Shown: in pieces, positions 7,972 to 16,613 of the stretch
Numbering within the stretch: position 1 is the stretch's first letter
How the letters are laid out: every line of letters starts with the position of its first letter
Assembly: GCA_904374805.1 (NCBI GenBank)
Contig: CAJFEW010000032.1
Coordinates: 1-38,707 of the forward strand
DNA: 38,707 nucleotides
From: an uncultured Neglectibacter sp.
Lineage (GTDB): Bacteria; Bacillota; Clostridia; Oscillospirales; Acutalibacteraceae
Direction of reading: 5' to 3'
Made by a program: the position numbers and the translations under genes
Notes under the pieces: model-generated
The model's database searches: none
Told to the model about the DNA's origin: nothing
The model's input: only the letters and a program-made list of their open reading frames with translations

Positions 7972-10596
7972 TTAGGAGTGGTGGCGGTTGCGCACAAGGC
8001 CTACCGCCTTGGCCAGCTCCATAACCACCAGGGGCACCAAAATCAAGCCCAGGCCGGCCAAGTACAGCCAACCAGGCAGGAGCACCAGCCCGAAAGCGAT
8101 GCGCACCGGGGTGAACAGCACCAGGCACACCAGCGCCAGGCTCAGCAGCGCGGCGCTGTTGAGCTTCTTATTGGAGAAGGGGCCGATGTGGAACAGGGAG
8201 TGCTGGCTGCGCATGTTGAAGGCCTGCACAATCTGGGTCAGGGCCAGCACCATAAAGGCCAGGGTTTGGCCGGCCTCCAAGCTGCCGCCGGTGCGCTCAC
8301 CCAGCACAAAGGCGATCAGGGTCAGCAGGGCGAACATACACCCCTGCAGCACCACCTGAACCCCCAGGCCGTGGGCGAAGATGCCCTCGTCCTTGGGCTT
8401 GGGCTTGTGGTCCATCACGTCGGCTTCCACAGCCTCCATGCCCAGGGAGATGGCGGGCAGGCTGTCCGTCACCAGGTTGATCCACAGCAGCTGCATGGAG
8501 AGCAGGGGCGTCTTGTGCCACAGGATCATGGCAAAGAACACGGTGAGCACCTCGCCGATGTTGGTGCCCAGCAGGAAGCCCACCACCTTTTTGATGTTGG
8601 CGTAGATGCCCCGGCCCTCCCGCACGGCGTCCACAATGGTGGCGAAGTTGTCGTCGGTGAGGGTCATGTCCGCGGCGCCCTTGGCCACGTCCGTGCCGGT
8701 GATGCCCATGGCGCAGCCGATGTCGGCGGCCTTGAGGGCGGGGGCGTCGTTGACGCCGTCGCCGGTCATGGAGACCACCTGGCCCTTGCGCTGCCAGGCC
8801 TTGACAATGCGGATTTTATTTTCCGGGGACACCCGGGCGTAGACCGAGATGTTCTCCACCTCCCGGTCCAGCTGCTCCTCGCTCATGGCGTCCAGCTCTG
8901 CGCCGGTGATGGCTCGGTCTCCTTCCTGGAGGATGCCCAGCTCTTTGGCGATGGCGGAAGCGGTCACCACGTGGTCGCCGGTGATCATCACCGGTTTGAT
9001 GCCGGCCTGGCGGCAGGTGGCCACAGCGGCCTTGGCCTCGGGACGGGGTAGGTCGATCATGCCCACCAAGCCCAGGAGAGTCAGGCCGTTTTCCAGCTCT
9101 TCGCTGGTGGGGTTCTCAGGGACTTGGTCCAGGATCTTGTAGCCCACGGCCAGCACCCGCAAGGCCTGCCGGCTCATTTCGTCGTTTTTCTCCTTGGCGG
9201 CTTCCAGGTCGCCGGAGACGCACCGGCTGGTCATCATGTCGAAGGCGCCTTTGACAATGGCCACCAATTTTCCGTCGATCTGGTTGACGGAGGTCATCAG
9301 CTTTCGGTCGGAGTCAAAGGGCAGTTCCGCCAGGCGAGGGTATTGGCTGTTCAAGTTCTCCTGCTCTATGCCGTTTTTGTGGGCCGCCACCAAAATGGAG
9401 GTTTCGGTGGGATCGCCAATGTGCTGTTCGGTGCCGTCCTCTTTGTACACCACGGAGCCGTCGCAGCACAGGGCGCCGTACTGGAGCAGCTGCCGGGCCG
9501 CCGGGCTGTTCTCCGAGGAGACGGCCTCCAGCTCCCCTTCGCCGTTGACCCAGAGTTTGACAAGGGTCATGCGGTTCTGGGTGAGGGTGCCGGTTTTATC
9601 CGAGCAGATCACCGAAGCGCTGCCCAGGGTTTCCACCGCAGGCAGGCGGCGGATCAAGGCGTTTTTCTTCACCATCCGCTGGACGCCGATGGCCAGCACA
9701 ATGGTGACAATGGCCGGCAGCCCTTCCGGAATGGCGGACACCGCCAGGGAAACGGCGGTCATAAAGATTTCCAGCACAGGGATGCCGTTGAAAAGGCCCA
9801 CCACAAAGATGACGGCGCAGGCAGCCAGGGCCACAATGCCCAGATACTTGCCCAGCTGGGCCAGCTTTTGCTGCAAGGGGGTCTGGCCATCCTCTTCCCC
9901 TTCCAGCAGGCCGGCGATTTTGCCCATCTCCGTGTTCATGCCGGTGCCGGTGACCACGGCGGTGGCCGTGCCATAGGTGACGCTGCAGCCGGAGAACACC
10001 ATGTTGCTCCGGTCGCCCACGCCGGCCTTTTCCTCCACCACGGCGCCTGCGTCCTTCTCCGCGGGGACGCTCTCTCCGGTGAGGGCGGACTCCTCGCTTT
10101 TTAAGCTGACGCTTTTCAGAAGGCGGGCGTCGGCGGGGATAAAGTCCCCGGCCTCCAGACGGATAATGTCCCCGGGCACCAGCTGGGTGGCGTCAATGAC
10201 CTGCTCTTTCCCATCCCGCATCACCCGGGCGTGGGGAGCGGACATGTTTTTGAGGGCGTCCATGGCTTTTTCCGCCTTGGACTCCTGCATCATGCCCAGC
10301 AAGGCGTTTAAGACCACAATGAGCAAAATGAGCACCGGCTCGAAAAACTCCATGGGGTCGTGCCCAAAGCAGGCCACCACAAAGCTTACGGCCGCAGCCA
10401 GCAGCAGGATGACGATCATCACATCCTTAAACTGGGCAAAAAAACGCTGCAGGTTTGTCTTTTTCTTTGCCTCTTTCAGGCGGTTCTCTCCGTGCTGGGA
10501 GAGGCGCTCTGCCGCCTGGGAGGAGCTGAGACCCTCCGTGGGCGATGTCCCCAGGCTTTGCAAAAGTGACTTCAGCGAGTCAGAATGGGGTGTCAA
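7972..10596 (-). CDS. Ca2+-translocating P-type ATPase, PMCA/SERCA type
   Basis: An 874-residue P2-type cation pump, the usual length for bacterial Ca2+-ATPases. It has the N-terminal cation ATPase domain (TEGLSSSQAAERL), the actuator motif TGES, and the phosphorylated Asp D333 in SDKTGTLT. The hinge motif TGDGVNDAPAL and ion-site motifs are also present: PEGLPA in helix M4, and NIGEV and LWINLVTDSLPA in M5/M6. These motifs fit Ca2+ (or Mn2+) export. I place the start at a TTG (10596, protein begins MTPHSDSLKS) because AAGGAGGA lies at 10607-10614 and no ATG fits; longer readings run through the promoter. It is monocistronic, convergent to the ABC exporter and divergent from the peptide importer operon. 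It likely lowers cytoplasmic Ca2+. Confidence 0.93.
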   Translation of the reverse strand: MTPHSDSLKSLLQSLGTSPTEGLSSSQAAERLSQHGENRLKEAKKKTNLQRFFAQFKDVMIVILLLAAAVSFVVACFGHDPMEFFEPVLILLIVVLNALLGMMQESKAEKAMDALKNMSAPHARVMRDGKEQVIDATQLVPGDIIRLEAGDFIPADARLLKSVSLKSEESALTGESVPAEKDAGAVVEEKAGVGDRSNMVFSGCSVTYGTATAVVTGTGMNTEMGKIAGLLEGEEDGQTPLQQKLAQLGKYLGIVALAACAVIFVVGLFNGIPVLEIFMTAVSLAVSAIPEGLPAIVTIVLAIGVQRMVKKNALIRRLPAVETLGSASVICSDKTGTLTQNRMTLVKLWVNGEGELEAVSSENSPAARQLLQYGALCCDGSVVYKEDGTEQHIGDPTETSILVAAHKNGIEQENLNSQYPRLAELPFDSDRKLMTSVNQIDGKLVAIVKGAFDMMTSRCVSGDLEAAKEKNDEMSRQALRVLAVGYKILDQVPENPTSEELENGLTLLGLVGMIDLPRPEAKAAVATCRQAGIKPVMITGDHVVTASAIAKELGILQEGDRAITGAELDAMSEEQLDREVENISVYARVSPENKIRIVKAWQRKGQVVSMTGDGVNDAPALKAADIGCAMGITGTDVAKGAADMTLTDDNFATIVDAVREGRGIYANIKKVVGFLLGTNIGEVLTVFFAMILWHKTPLLSMQLLWINLVTDSLPAISLGMEAVEADVMDHKPKPKDEGIFAHGLGVQVVLQGCMFALLTLIAFVLGERTGGSLEAGQTLAFMVLALTQIVQAFNMRSQHSLFHIGPFSNKKLNSAALLSLALVCLVLFTPVRIAFGLVLLPGWLYLAGLGLILVPLVVMELAKAVGLVRNRHHS

Positions 10597-10661
10597 CGTG
10601 TACCAATCCTCCTTGTGTAGTGTGTGTCCTATTATAGGGATGGAAGGTTTCCCTGTCACGG

Positions 10662-10710
10662 GACAGATGGGGGCCTGTGTCGCTTTTTTGCCCATTCCCC
10701 TCGATCTGTC
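10662..10710 (-). other. Hairpin in the Ca2+-ATPase leader
   Basis: gacagat (10662-10668) pairs with atctgtc (10704-10710), extended inside by a ggggg/cccc block, forming a long stem in the roughly 160-nt 5' leader of the ATPase. It does not match the yybP-ykoY Mn2+ riboswitch that often precedes such pumps. Its function is unknown. Confidence 0.45.
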
Positions 10711-10762
10711 ACCCAAGAAGACAGGGGGTGCTCCTGGCTCCCACACACTGGTAGTATGATCG

Positions 10763-10791
10763 ATTATACCAGCAGAATGCCGCCATGTCAT
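10763..10791 (-). promoter_or_regulatory. Sigma-A-type promoter of the Ca2+-ATPase
   Basis: On the minus strand ATGACA (10786-10791) and a perfect TATAAT (10763-10768) have a 17-bp spacer. The predicted start is near 10756, giving a 160-nt leader. Confidence 0.82.
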
Positions 10792-11130
10792 CCCCCTTGG
10801 GCATTTCTTATAAGGAAGGGACAGCTGTATTTGTTGGAAACACAGGGGGAGTGGAAAAAGCGAAACATGACAATATTGTAACAATTCATATTTTTTCGGG
10901 AGTTTTCCACAGTTGCGTTTTCCGCTGAACGACCATTTTCTGGGGATTTTTCCGGGAGGAGAGAAATTTTTGTGAAAAATTTTTCTAACATTATCCGGAT
11001 ATTCATGCAAATTTCTAACATGGAAATAAGCTGAAAAGATCAGAATTTTCCTGCTGTTATTTAAACTGACGAAACGGAAAAATGTATATTTTTGCATATA
11101 ATTTTCGAAAAGAAATGGAGATTCTAACGG
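10792..11130. other. AT-rich spacer between divergent promoters
   Basis: This stretch is visibly richer in A and T than the rest of the window, especially 10880-11125, with many runs such as ttttttc, aaattttt and tgcatataatttt. No coding frame here is convincing. It separates the ATPase promoter from the peptide-importer promoter and could hold regulator sites or curved upstream-element DNA for the strong promoter at 11131. No clear operator was seen. Confidence 0.5.
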
Positions 11131-11159
11131 TTGACAATCCTTCCCGCAAGTGTTATCAT
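11131..11159 (+). promoter_or_regulatory. Strong sigma-A-type promoter of peptide importer operon 1
   Basis: ttgaca (11131-11136, perfect) and tatcat (11154-11159) are separated by 17 bp and preceded by AT-rich DNA. The predicted start is near 11166. Confidence 0.85.
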
Positions 11160-11165
11160 GACAAC

Positions 11166-11542
11166 ATAAAGTAATATGTACTAAAAAAACCTGCTGTGTT
11201 TAAGGATTTCTCGGCAGAATGAAATGATTTGGAGAGAAGGAAGGCACACAGGTTGTCTGCGGAATAGCCGCAGGCAGGGGAAAAGGATGTATTGGGAGAG
11301 GAGGCCGGCGCCGTCCGGAAGAGCGCGGGTTCCAGGGAGCGTCCCTGGAAGAGAAAAGCGCTGGGGAGCTTCCCCAGCGAACACATTCTATCGCAGAGCA
11401 TGGCCGGCTGTCAGGGAGGGAGGTCCCTGGCGGCGGAACTCACCGGGTGCTTTCCGGAACGGGTTCCAAGGCCTTTTATGCCTCTGGCCCCGATTTTTTG
11501 GGGTTCCATACACCACTTTATTCATCTTAAGGAGGATGAACC
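11166..11542 (+). promoter_or_regulatory. Long structured 5' leader of peptide importer operon 1
   Basis: About 377 nt separate the promoter from the first gene. The stretch holds a row of hairpins: ctgcgg/ccgcag near 11258-11274, a perfect 9-bp stem ttccaggga/tccctggaa with loop gcg (11330-11350), a second perfect 9-bp stem cgctgggga/tccccagcg with loop gct (11359-11379), and caggga/tccctg (11412-11429). Several share a GGGA/TCCC core. No known riboswitch class is recognised and there is no clear terminator. It may control mRNA stability or bind a protein; this is inference. Ends with AAGGAGGA before the ATG. Confidence 0.55.
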
Positions 11543-13567
11543 ATGAGAAAGAAGACGATTGCTCTTGTGCTCGCGATGGTCATGCTTCTCACCCTGGCGC
11601 TCAGCGGCTGCGGCGGCGATACCACCACCAGCGGCACCACCAGCGGCACCACCAGCGGTGACACCAGCACTACCAGCGGGACCACAAGCACCGACGACGG
11701 CGGCGAGGCCTCTACGGGCGCTCTGGCCGGCGACGGCATTACCACCCAGGTGGGCACCGAGCGGTCCCAGACTCTGATCGTCGAGACCCAGACCCCCACC
11801 GACACTCCCGGACAGTTCAACACCTACATGATGGGCACCACCACCGGCATGGGTATTCACCAGCTGCTGAGCGCCCACCTGTGGGAGATGGACTCCGTCA
11901 AGGGCGAGCAGTTCCCCGAGGTTGCCGCTGACATGGGCACCCCCAACGAGGACTACACCGAGTGGACCGTTAAGATCCGCGAGGGCATCAAGTGGTCCGA
12001 CGGCGAGGACCTGACCGCTGAGGACGTGGCCTTCACCTTCAACATGATCAAGGAGAACAGCGCTATCGGCGCTTCCTCCGCTACCAACCTGTACATCGAC
12101 TCTGTTGAGGCCACCGACGACTACACCGTGGTCTTCAAGATGACCGAGACCTTCCCCCGTCTGACCATGCGGTACGGCATTTCCGTGTGGGGCTGTGACT
12201 ACCGGATCGTTCCCGAGCACATCTACTCCCAGCAGGCCGACGTGACCCAGTTCAAGGACGAGAAACCCGTGGTGGCCGGCCCCTACACTGTAGAGGACTA
12301 CGACCCCAACGGCGACTGGGTGCTGTACAAGCTGCGCGACGACTGGTATGATTCCGTTCTGGGCGTGGCAGGCGCTGATCACTACGGCATCACCGAGGAT
12401 CAGACCCCTGCTCCCTACGTGTGGTTCCGCGCTCTGGGCGACTCCTCCACCAAGCAGATGCTGATGACCACCAACGATGTGGACGTGCTCTGCGAAGTGA
12501 CCATGGAAGAGTTCCAGACCATGAACGAGACCAACCCCAACATCAAGTGCTGGTACCCCGAGTTCCCCTACGCCTACAACGACGACCCGGGCGCTAAGTC
12601 CATCGTCTTCTCCCACGGCCAGGGCGCTCCTTACAACAACGCGGACTTCCGCTGGGCTCTGACCCTGATTCTGGACTTCCAGAACCTGTCCATGAACATC
12701 TTCTCCGGCGCTGGCCGTGCGGCTCCCATCCCGCTGCTGAACAACACGGCTTACGAGCAGGAGACCTACACCATCCCCATGCTCGACTTCCTGAAGAACT
12801 TCGAGCTGGATCTGGGCGATGGCACCACCTACAAGCCCTTTGACGAGACCATTTCTCAGCAGATGGCCGAGAGCCTGGGCATGGGCGACCTCTCCGAGGA
12901 AGAGGTCCAGGAAATGTTCGGCGTGGGCTGGTGGAAGAAGAACGATGAGGCTGCCACCAAGCTGCTGGAGAAGGCTGGCTTGGAGAAGCGCGACGACGGC
13001 TGGTACTTTGAGGGCGAGCCCTTCACCATGGAAGTTTGCTACCTGGCTGACACCGAATGGCAGGCTTCCCGTACCATCCAGGCCGCTTACAACCAGTGGA
13101 CCGACTTCGGCCTGAGCTGCAACCTGGTGTCCAAGTCCCAGGCTACTTGGGACGTGGACGGCGGCACCGGCAACTACTACGTGGCTGGCTACTGGCCCTC
13201 CGGCGGTATCACCTCCGACCTGTACTCCGCTCTGTCTGGCTTTGACAACCAGCTGATTAAGCCTCTGGGCGAGACTGGTTCCGGCCAGGGCCTGCGCTGG
13301 GACAACCAGCGTGTTTCCGACGACCTGCACGCGCTGGCCAACATGGACCCCGCCTCCGACGAGGCCTATGAGACCACCGTGGATCTGCTGGAAGCTGCTG
13401 TGGAGGACATGCCTTACATCAACGTGACCAACGGCACCAAGTTCGTTCCCACCAACTGCACTTACTGGGAGGGCTATCCCGATTCTGAGAATCCCTACAA
13501 CGGTCCCTGGTGGTGGTGGAGCTGCTTCAAGTACATGCTGCCCTACATCACTCCCGTTGCGAAGTGA
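11543..13567 (+). CDS. Peptide ABC transporter substrate-binding lipoprotein (operon 1)
   Basis: A 674-residue solute-binding protein of the SBP_bac_5 (DppA/OppA) family. The signal peptide has a lysine-rich N region and ends in lipobox LSGC with lipidated C23. It is followed by a Thr/Ser/Gly linker (about residues 27-60, TTSG repeats) tethering it outside the membrane. Family features include EWTVKIREGIKWSDGEDLTAED at about residues 140-160, the usual peptide-binding entry motif. It is longer than typical members (500-560 residues), so it may carry insertions and bind larger peptides or other ligands. AAGGAGGA precedes the ATG. Codon use favours forms seen in the ribosomal genes here, suggesting very high expression. 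First gene of a five-gene importer operon; a hairpin follows it. Confidence 0.93.
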   Translation: MRKKTIALVLAMVMLLTLALSGCGGDTTTSGTTSGTTSGDTSTTSGTTSTDDGGEASTGALAGDGITTQVGTERSQTLIVETQTPTDTPGQFNTYMMGTTTGMGIHQLLSAHLWEMDSVKGEQFPEVAADMGTPNEDYTEWTVKIREGIKWSDGEDLTAEDVAFTFNMIKENSAIGASSATNLYIDSVEATDDYTVVFKMTETFPRLTMRYGISVWGCDYRIVPEHIYSQQADVTQFKDEKPVVAGPYTVEDYDPNGDWVLYKLRDDWYDSVLGVAGADHYGITEDQTPAPYVWFRALGDSSTKQMLMTTNDVDVLCEVTMEEFQTMNETNPNIKCWYPEFPYAYNDDPGAKSIVFSHGQGAPYNNADFRWALTLILDFQNLSMNIFSGAGRAAPIPLLNNTAYEQETYTIPMLDFLKNFELDLGDGTTYKPFDETISQQMAESLGMGDLSEEEVQEMFGVGWWKKNDEAATKLLEKAGLEKRDDGWYFEGEPFTMEVCYLADTEWQASRTIQAAYNQWTDFGLSCNLVSKSQATWDVDGGTGNYYVAGYWPSGGITSDLYSALSGFDNQLIKPLGETGSGQGLRWDNQRVSDDLHALANMDPASDEAYETTVDLLEAAVEDMPYINVTNGTKFVPTNCTYWEGYPDSENPYNGPWWWWSCFKYMLPYITPVAK

Positions 13568-13635
13568 TAGCTTGAACGAGCCATTAACAAAAATTTAGTT
13601 TGACTTAAGTCCGTATAATTTAATGTGAATGGGGG

Positions 13636-13681
13636 AAGAGAGGCGCGTGCTTTACGAAGACCGGAAAACCGCGCCTCTCTC
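13636..13681 (+). terminator. Hairpin between binding-protein and permease genes (operon 1)
   Basis: agagaggcgcg (13637-13647) pairs with cgcgcctctct (13670-13680), an 11-bp perfect stem followed by ctcttattt. The T-run is imperfect, so it probably stops only part of the transcripts or protects the binding-protein mRNA end. Downstream genes would then be made at lower level. Confidence 0.65.
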
Positions 13682-13777
13682 TCTTATTTGCATATAAGAA
13701 ACATCACTCGGATGTTTTTATTTGACTCCTATTTTTCTGTTCATGACTCAATTTTACAAAGATAAGGAAGTGTAGCT

Positions 13778-14776
13778 GTGAAATTCAGAACATTCTTTTT
13801 GCAGCGTCTTCTTGCGTGGGCATTGACGATTTGGATTGGTGTCACATTCATTTTCTTCATTCCCCGTATGTTCCCTTCGGACCCTGTTGAGAACATGATT
13901 GCCCAGATGCAGTCCCGTTCCGGCAACATGGATCCCGCGGAAATGGAAGCGCTGCGCAGCCAATTGAGAGTGCAGTTCGGCCTGGAAGGCTCCCTGCTGC
14001 AGCAGTACGGCTCTTTCCTGTGGAACGGCCTGTTCCACTTTGACTTCGGCCCCTCTTTGATGAGCTATCCGGAGCCTGTTACCAGCATCATCGGCCGCAA
14101 CCTGCCCTACACCCTGGGCCTGTCCCTGACCTCCACCCTGCTGGGCTGGGTCATCGGCAACTTCATCGGCTTGCTGGCCGGCTTTAGGAAGAATGCGCGG
14201 TCGTCCAAGATAATGGAAAGTATCGCCATCTGCATTTATCCTATCCCCTACTTCCTGATCGCCCTGATCCTTCAGATCTTCTTCGCCTACGTGCTGGGAT
14301 GGTTCCCCATCTCCACCACCCTGCTGACCCGCGGCACCTTCTGGCAGTGGCTGGGATCTTTGCTGCACGCTTCGATCCTGCCCGCGTTGAGCTTGCTGCT
14401 GGTGGGCACCGGCTGGCAGATCATCTCCATGAAGTCCCTGGCGCTGACCACCTCCGAGGAGGACTTCGTCAGCTTCGCCCGGTACCGTGGCGTTTCTGAG
14501 GGCCGCATCGGCATGAGCTATGTGTTCCGCAACTGCATCCTGACCCAGATCACGGCTTTGGCCATGAGCTTGGGCGGCGTGTTCGGCGGCTCCATCATGA
14601 CCGAGATCATCTTCGGCTATCCTGGCGTCGGTACTCTGATCCAGAATGCCATTCTCCAGTCTGACTACAACATGATCCTTGGATGTATCACCATCTCCAT
14701 TGTGGCCATCTCCACCGCCACCCTGATTGTGGACCTGGTGTATCCCTTCATCGATCCTCGGATCCGCTATAGCTAA
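13778..14776 (+). CDS. Peptide ABC transporter permease, DppB type (operon 1)
   Basis: A 332-residue inner-membrane permease of the binding-protein-dependent transport family. The first helix (residues about 8-30, LLAWALTIWIGVTFIFFI) is followed by the periplasmic stretch with PSDPVENM, and five more helices lie in the C-terminal half. The cytoplasmic coupling loop is visible as DFVSFARYRGVSEGRI, matching the EAA-like loop that contacts the ATPases. It ends YPFIDPRIRYS, as DppB/OppB proteins do. It starts at GTG (13778) after GATAAGGAAG. It pairs with the next gene to form the channel. Confidence 0.95.
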   Translation: MKFRTFFLQRLLAWALTIWIGVTFIFFIPRMFPSDPVENMIAQMQSRSGNMDPAEMEALRSQLRVQFGLEGSLLQQYGSFLWNGLFHFDFGPSLMSYPEPVTSIIGRNLPYTLGLSLTSTLLGWVIGNFIGLLAGFRKNARSSKIMESIAICIYPIPYFLIALILQIFFAYVLGWFPISTTLLTRGTFWQWLGSLLHASILPALSLLLVGTGWQIISMKSLALTTSEEDFVSFARYRGVSEGRIGMSYVFRNCILTQITALAMSLGGVFGGSIMTEIIFGYPGVGTLIQNAILQSDYNMILGCITISIVAISTATLIVDLVYPFIDPRIRYS

Positions 14777-14790
14777 GGAGGGAGAGGCAC

Positions 14791-15627
14791 ATGAAAAAAT
14801 TCTGGAGTTTAGCCAATTTGCGTTTAAAAGCCGGCTTGATCATCACCCTGTTCTTTGTGATCCTCGGCTTTGTGGTGTACTACATCCCCCATATCGACCC
14901 CTTTACTTACAACACCTATGAGAACTACCTGCCCGCGTCCGCGTCCCACTGGCTGGGCACCACCGGCATGGGCCAGGACGTCCTCTGGCTGTTGATCGAG
15001 TCCATCCACAACTCCCTGGTCATCGGCTTGATCGTGGCCTTTTTGGGCACCGTGGTGGGCGTGTTCGTAGGTCTTCTGGCCGGCTTTGTCGGTGGCGTCC
15101 TGGACCGTATCCTGATGATCGTCACCGACACTTTCGTGGTGATCCCCCAGCTGCCCATCCTCATCATGATGACCTCTCTGATGAAGGGTTCTTCCACGGT
15201 CATCCTGATGGCCCTGGTCCTGGCCATGTTCGCGTGGGCCTGGCCCAGCCGGCAGATCCGCTCCATGGCCCTGAGCATTAAGGAGCGCGACTTTATCCAC
15301 ACGGCACGGTTCTCCGGCGAGAACACGGTGCAGATCGTTGTGACGGAGATCCTGCCCTACGCCCTGACCTGGTCCCTGTCCAACTTCATGAACGCGGTTC
15401 TGTCCGCCATCGGCTCGGAGTCCAGCTTGGCTGTGTTGGGCCTGTCCCCCGGCAACCTGGTTTCCCTGGGCAACATGATCCAGTGGGCGAGAAGCTATAA
15501 CGCCATCCTGGGCGGCCACTGGCTGTGGATCGGCTCGCCCATTGTGGCCACTGTGATTCTGTTTGTTGGTCTGTTTATGCTGATCACCGGCTACAACGAC
15601 TATCTATCCATGAAGAGAGGCAGGTAA
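14791..15627 (+). CDS. Peptide ABC transporter permease, DppC type (operon 1)
   Basis: A 278-residue second channel subunit. One N-terminal helix (residues about 12-32) is followed by a periplasmic segment with the DppC hallmark HWLGTTGMGQDVL (family LGTDxxGRDV), then five helices. The coupling loop reads KERDFIHTARFSGENTVQIV. It starts at ATG 14 nt after the dppB-like stop, with AAGGAGGGAGAGG ahead. Codon use resembles that of the upstream genes. It works with the preceding permease and the two following ATPases. Confidence 0.95.
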   Translation: MKKFWSLANLRLKAGLIITLFFVILGFVVYYIPHIDPFTYNTYENYLPASASHWLGTTGMGQDVLWLLIESIHNSLVIGLIVAFLGTVVGVFVGLLAGFVGGVLDRILMIVTDTFVVIPQLPILIMMTSLMKGSSTVILMALVLAMFAWAWPSRQIRSMALSIKERDFIHTARFSGENTVQIVVTEILPYALTWSLSNFMNAVLSAIGSESSLAVLGLSPGNLVSLGNMIQWARSYNAILGGHWLWIGSPIVATVILFVGLFMLITGYNDYLSMKRGR

Positions 15628-15632
15628 CGAAT

Positions 15633-16613
15633 ATGCTAAAAGTCGAAAATCTGTCCGCTTCTTATCAAACCGTAAATGGTGATATTCATGTCTTGAAAGA
15701 CTTGAATTTTACGATTAACGACAACGAAATCTTCGGCATTGCGGGCGAGTCCGGCTGCGGCAAGACCACCCTGCTGAAGACCCTGTATGATATCGTGGAA
15801 TTTCCCTTGGTGATTGACCAAGGTAAGGTCATCTTCAGCGGTGAAAAGAATGGACAAAAGTTTTCTTTTGAGTCCGGGGACATCCGCAAGACCTGGTGGA
15901 ACAACATTTCCTATGTGCCGCAGGCCGCGCAGAGCGTGCTGAACCCCATTGTCCGCTTGAAGCAGCAGTTCTTGGACTCCATTCCCAAGGAGGACCGGAA
16001 AAACGAGACCGAGCAGGAAACCCTGGCTCGCGTGGGCAAGTATTTGGAAGAGCTGAGCCTTTCTCCCGATGTGTTGGAGGCGTTCCCCTTCCAGCTGTCC
16101 GGCGGTATGCGCCAGCGCGTGATCATCGCTTTGGCCACCTTCATGGGACCCCGCCTGGTGCTGGCAGACGAACCTACCACCGCTTTGGACGTGGTGGTGC
16201 AGCGTGGTATTCTGATGATGCTGACGCACCTGCAGAAGCAGCTGAAGAACACCATGGTGATCGTCAGCCACGACATGGGCGTGCACTATCAGATTACAGA
16301 CCGCATGGCCATTATGTATTCCGGCAGTGTGGTAGAGTTGGGCAAGACAGAGGATATCTTTAACGATCCGGTGCATCCCTACACCACCATGCTGGTAAAC
16401 GCCCTGCCTCGTGTGGGCGACAGAAGCCAGCGCGTGGGTATTCCCGGACGTCCGCCGGCCTTGGCCAGCCCCCCTCCCGGATGCCGTTTCGCGCCCCGCT
16501 GCCCCCATGCAACGGACCGCTGCCGGTCTGAGGTCCCCGTGTTCCGCGAGGTAAAACCCGGACGGTTTGCGGCCTGCCATCTGCTCAACGAGGAGGTGCA
16601 GAAGAATGGCTAA
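15633..16613 (+). CDS. Peptide ABC transporter ATPase, DppD type (operon 1)
   Basis: A 326-residue ATPase that powers the importer. Walker A is GESGCGKTT near residue 39, the signature LSGGMRQRV is in the middle, Walker B is [12 protein letters not shown], and the switch His is in VSHDMG. The C-terminal oligopeptide-transporter domain holds four cysteines (CRFAPRCPHATDRC and a later CH). In mycobacterial DppD such cysteines have been reported to hold an Fe-S cluster. Start at ATG 15633, 5 nt after the permease stop, with GAGAGGCAGG ahead; longer frames overlap the permease. It overlaps the next gene by 8 nt. Confidence 0.95.
   Translation: MLKVENLSASYQTVNGDIHVLKDLNFTINDNEIFGIAGESGCGKTTLLKTLYDIVEFPLVIDQGKVIFSGEKNGQKFSFESGDIRKTWWNNISYVPQAAQSVLNPIVRLKQQFLDSIPKEDRKNETEQETLARVGKYLEELSLSPDVLEAFPFQLSGGMRQRVIIALATFMGPRLVLADEPTTALDVVVQRGILMMLTHLQKQLKNTMVIVSHDMGVHYQITDRMAIMYSGSVVELGKTEDIFNDPVHPYTTMLVNALPRVGDRSQRVGIPGRPPALASPPPGCRFAPRCPHATDRCRSEVPVFREVKPGRFAACHLLNEEVQKNG

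Noticed and set aside
10597-10756. yybP-ykoY (Mn2+) riboswitch ahead of the Ca2+-ATPase
   Set aside because: Expected from other genomes, but the characteristic conserved loops are not present.
11615-11700. Tandem repeat of ACCACCAGCGGC-like units in the binding-protein gene
   Set aside because: It encodes the Thr/Ser/Gly linker after the lipidated cysteine, a common lipoprotein feature.
11522-13330. 602-residue minus-strand frame opposite the operon 1 binding protein
   Set aside because: Val/Gly/His-rich, no ribosome site or family match; results from biased codon use of the real gene.
13614-13619. TATAAT box before the operon 1 permease gene
   Set aside because: No acceptable -35 at 16-18 bp and no extended TGn, so an internal promoter is not supported.
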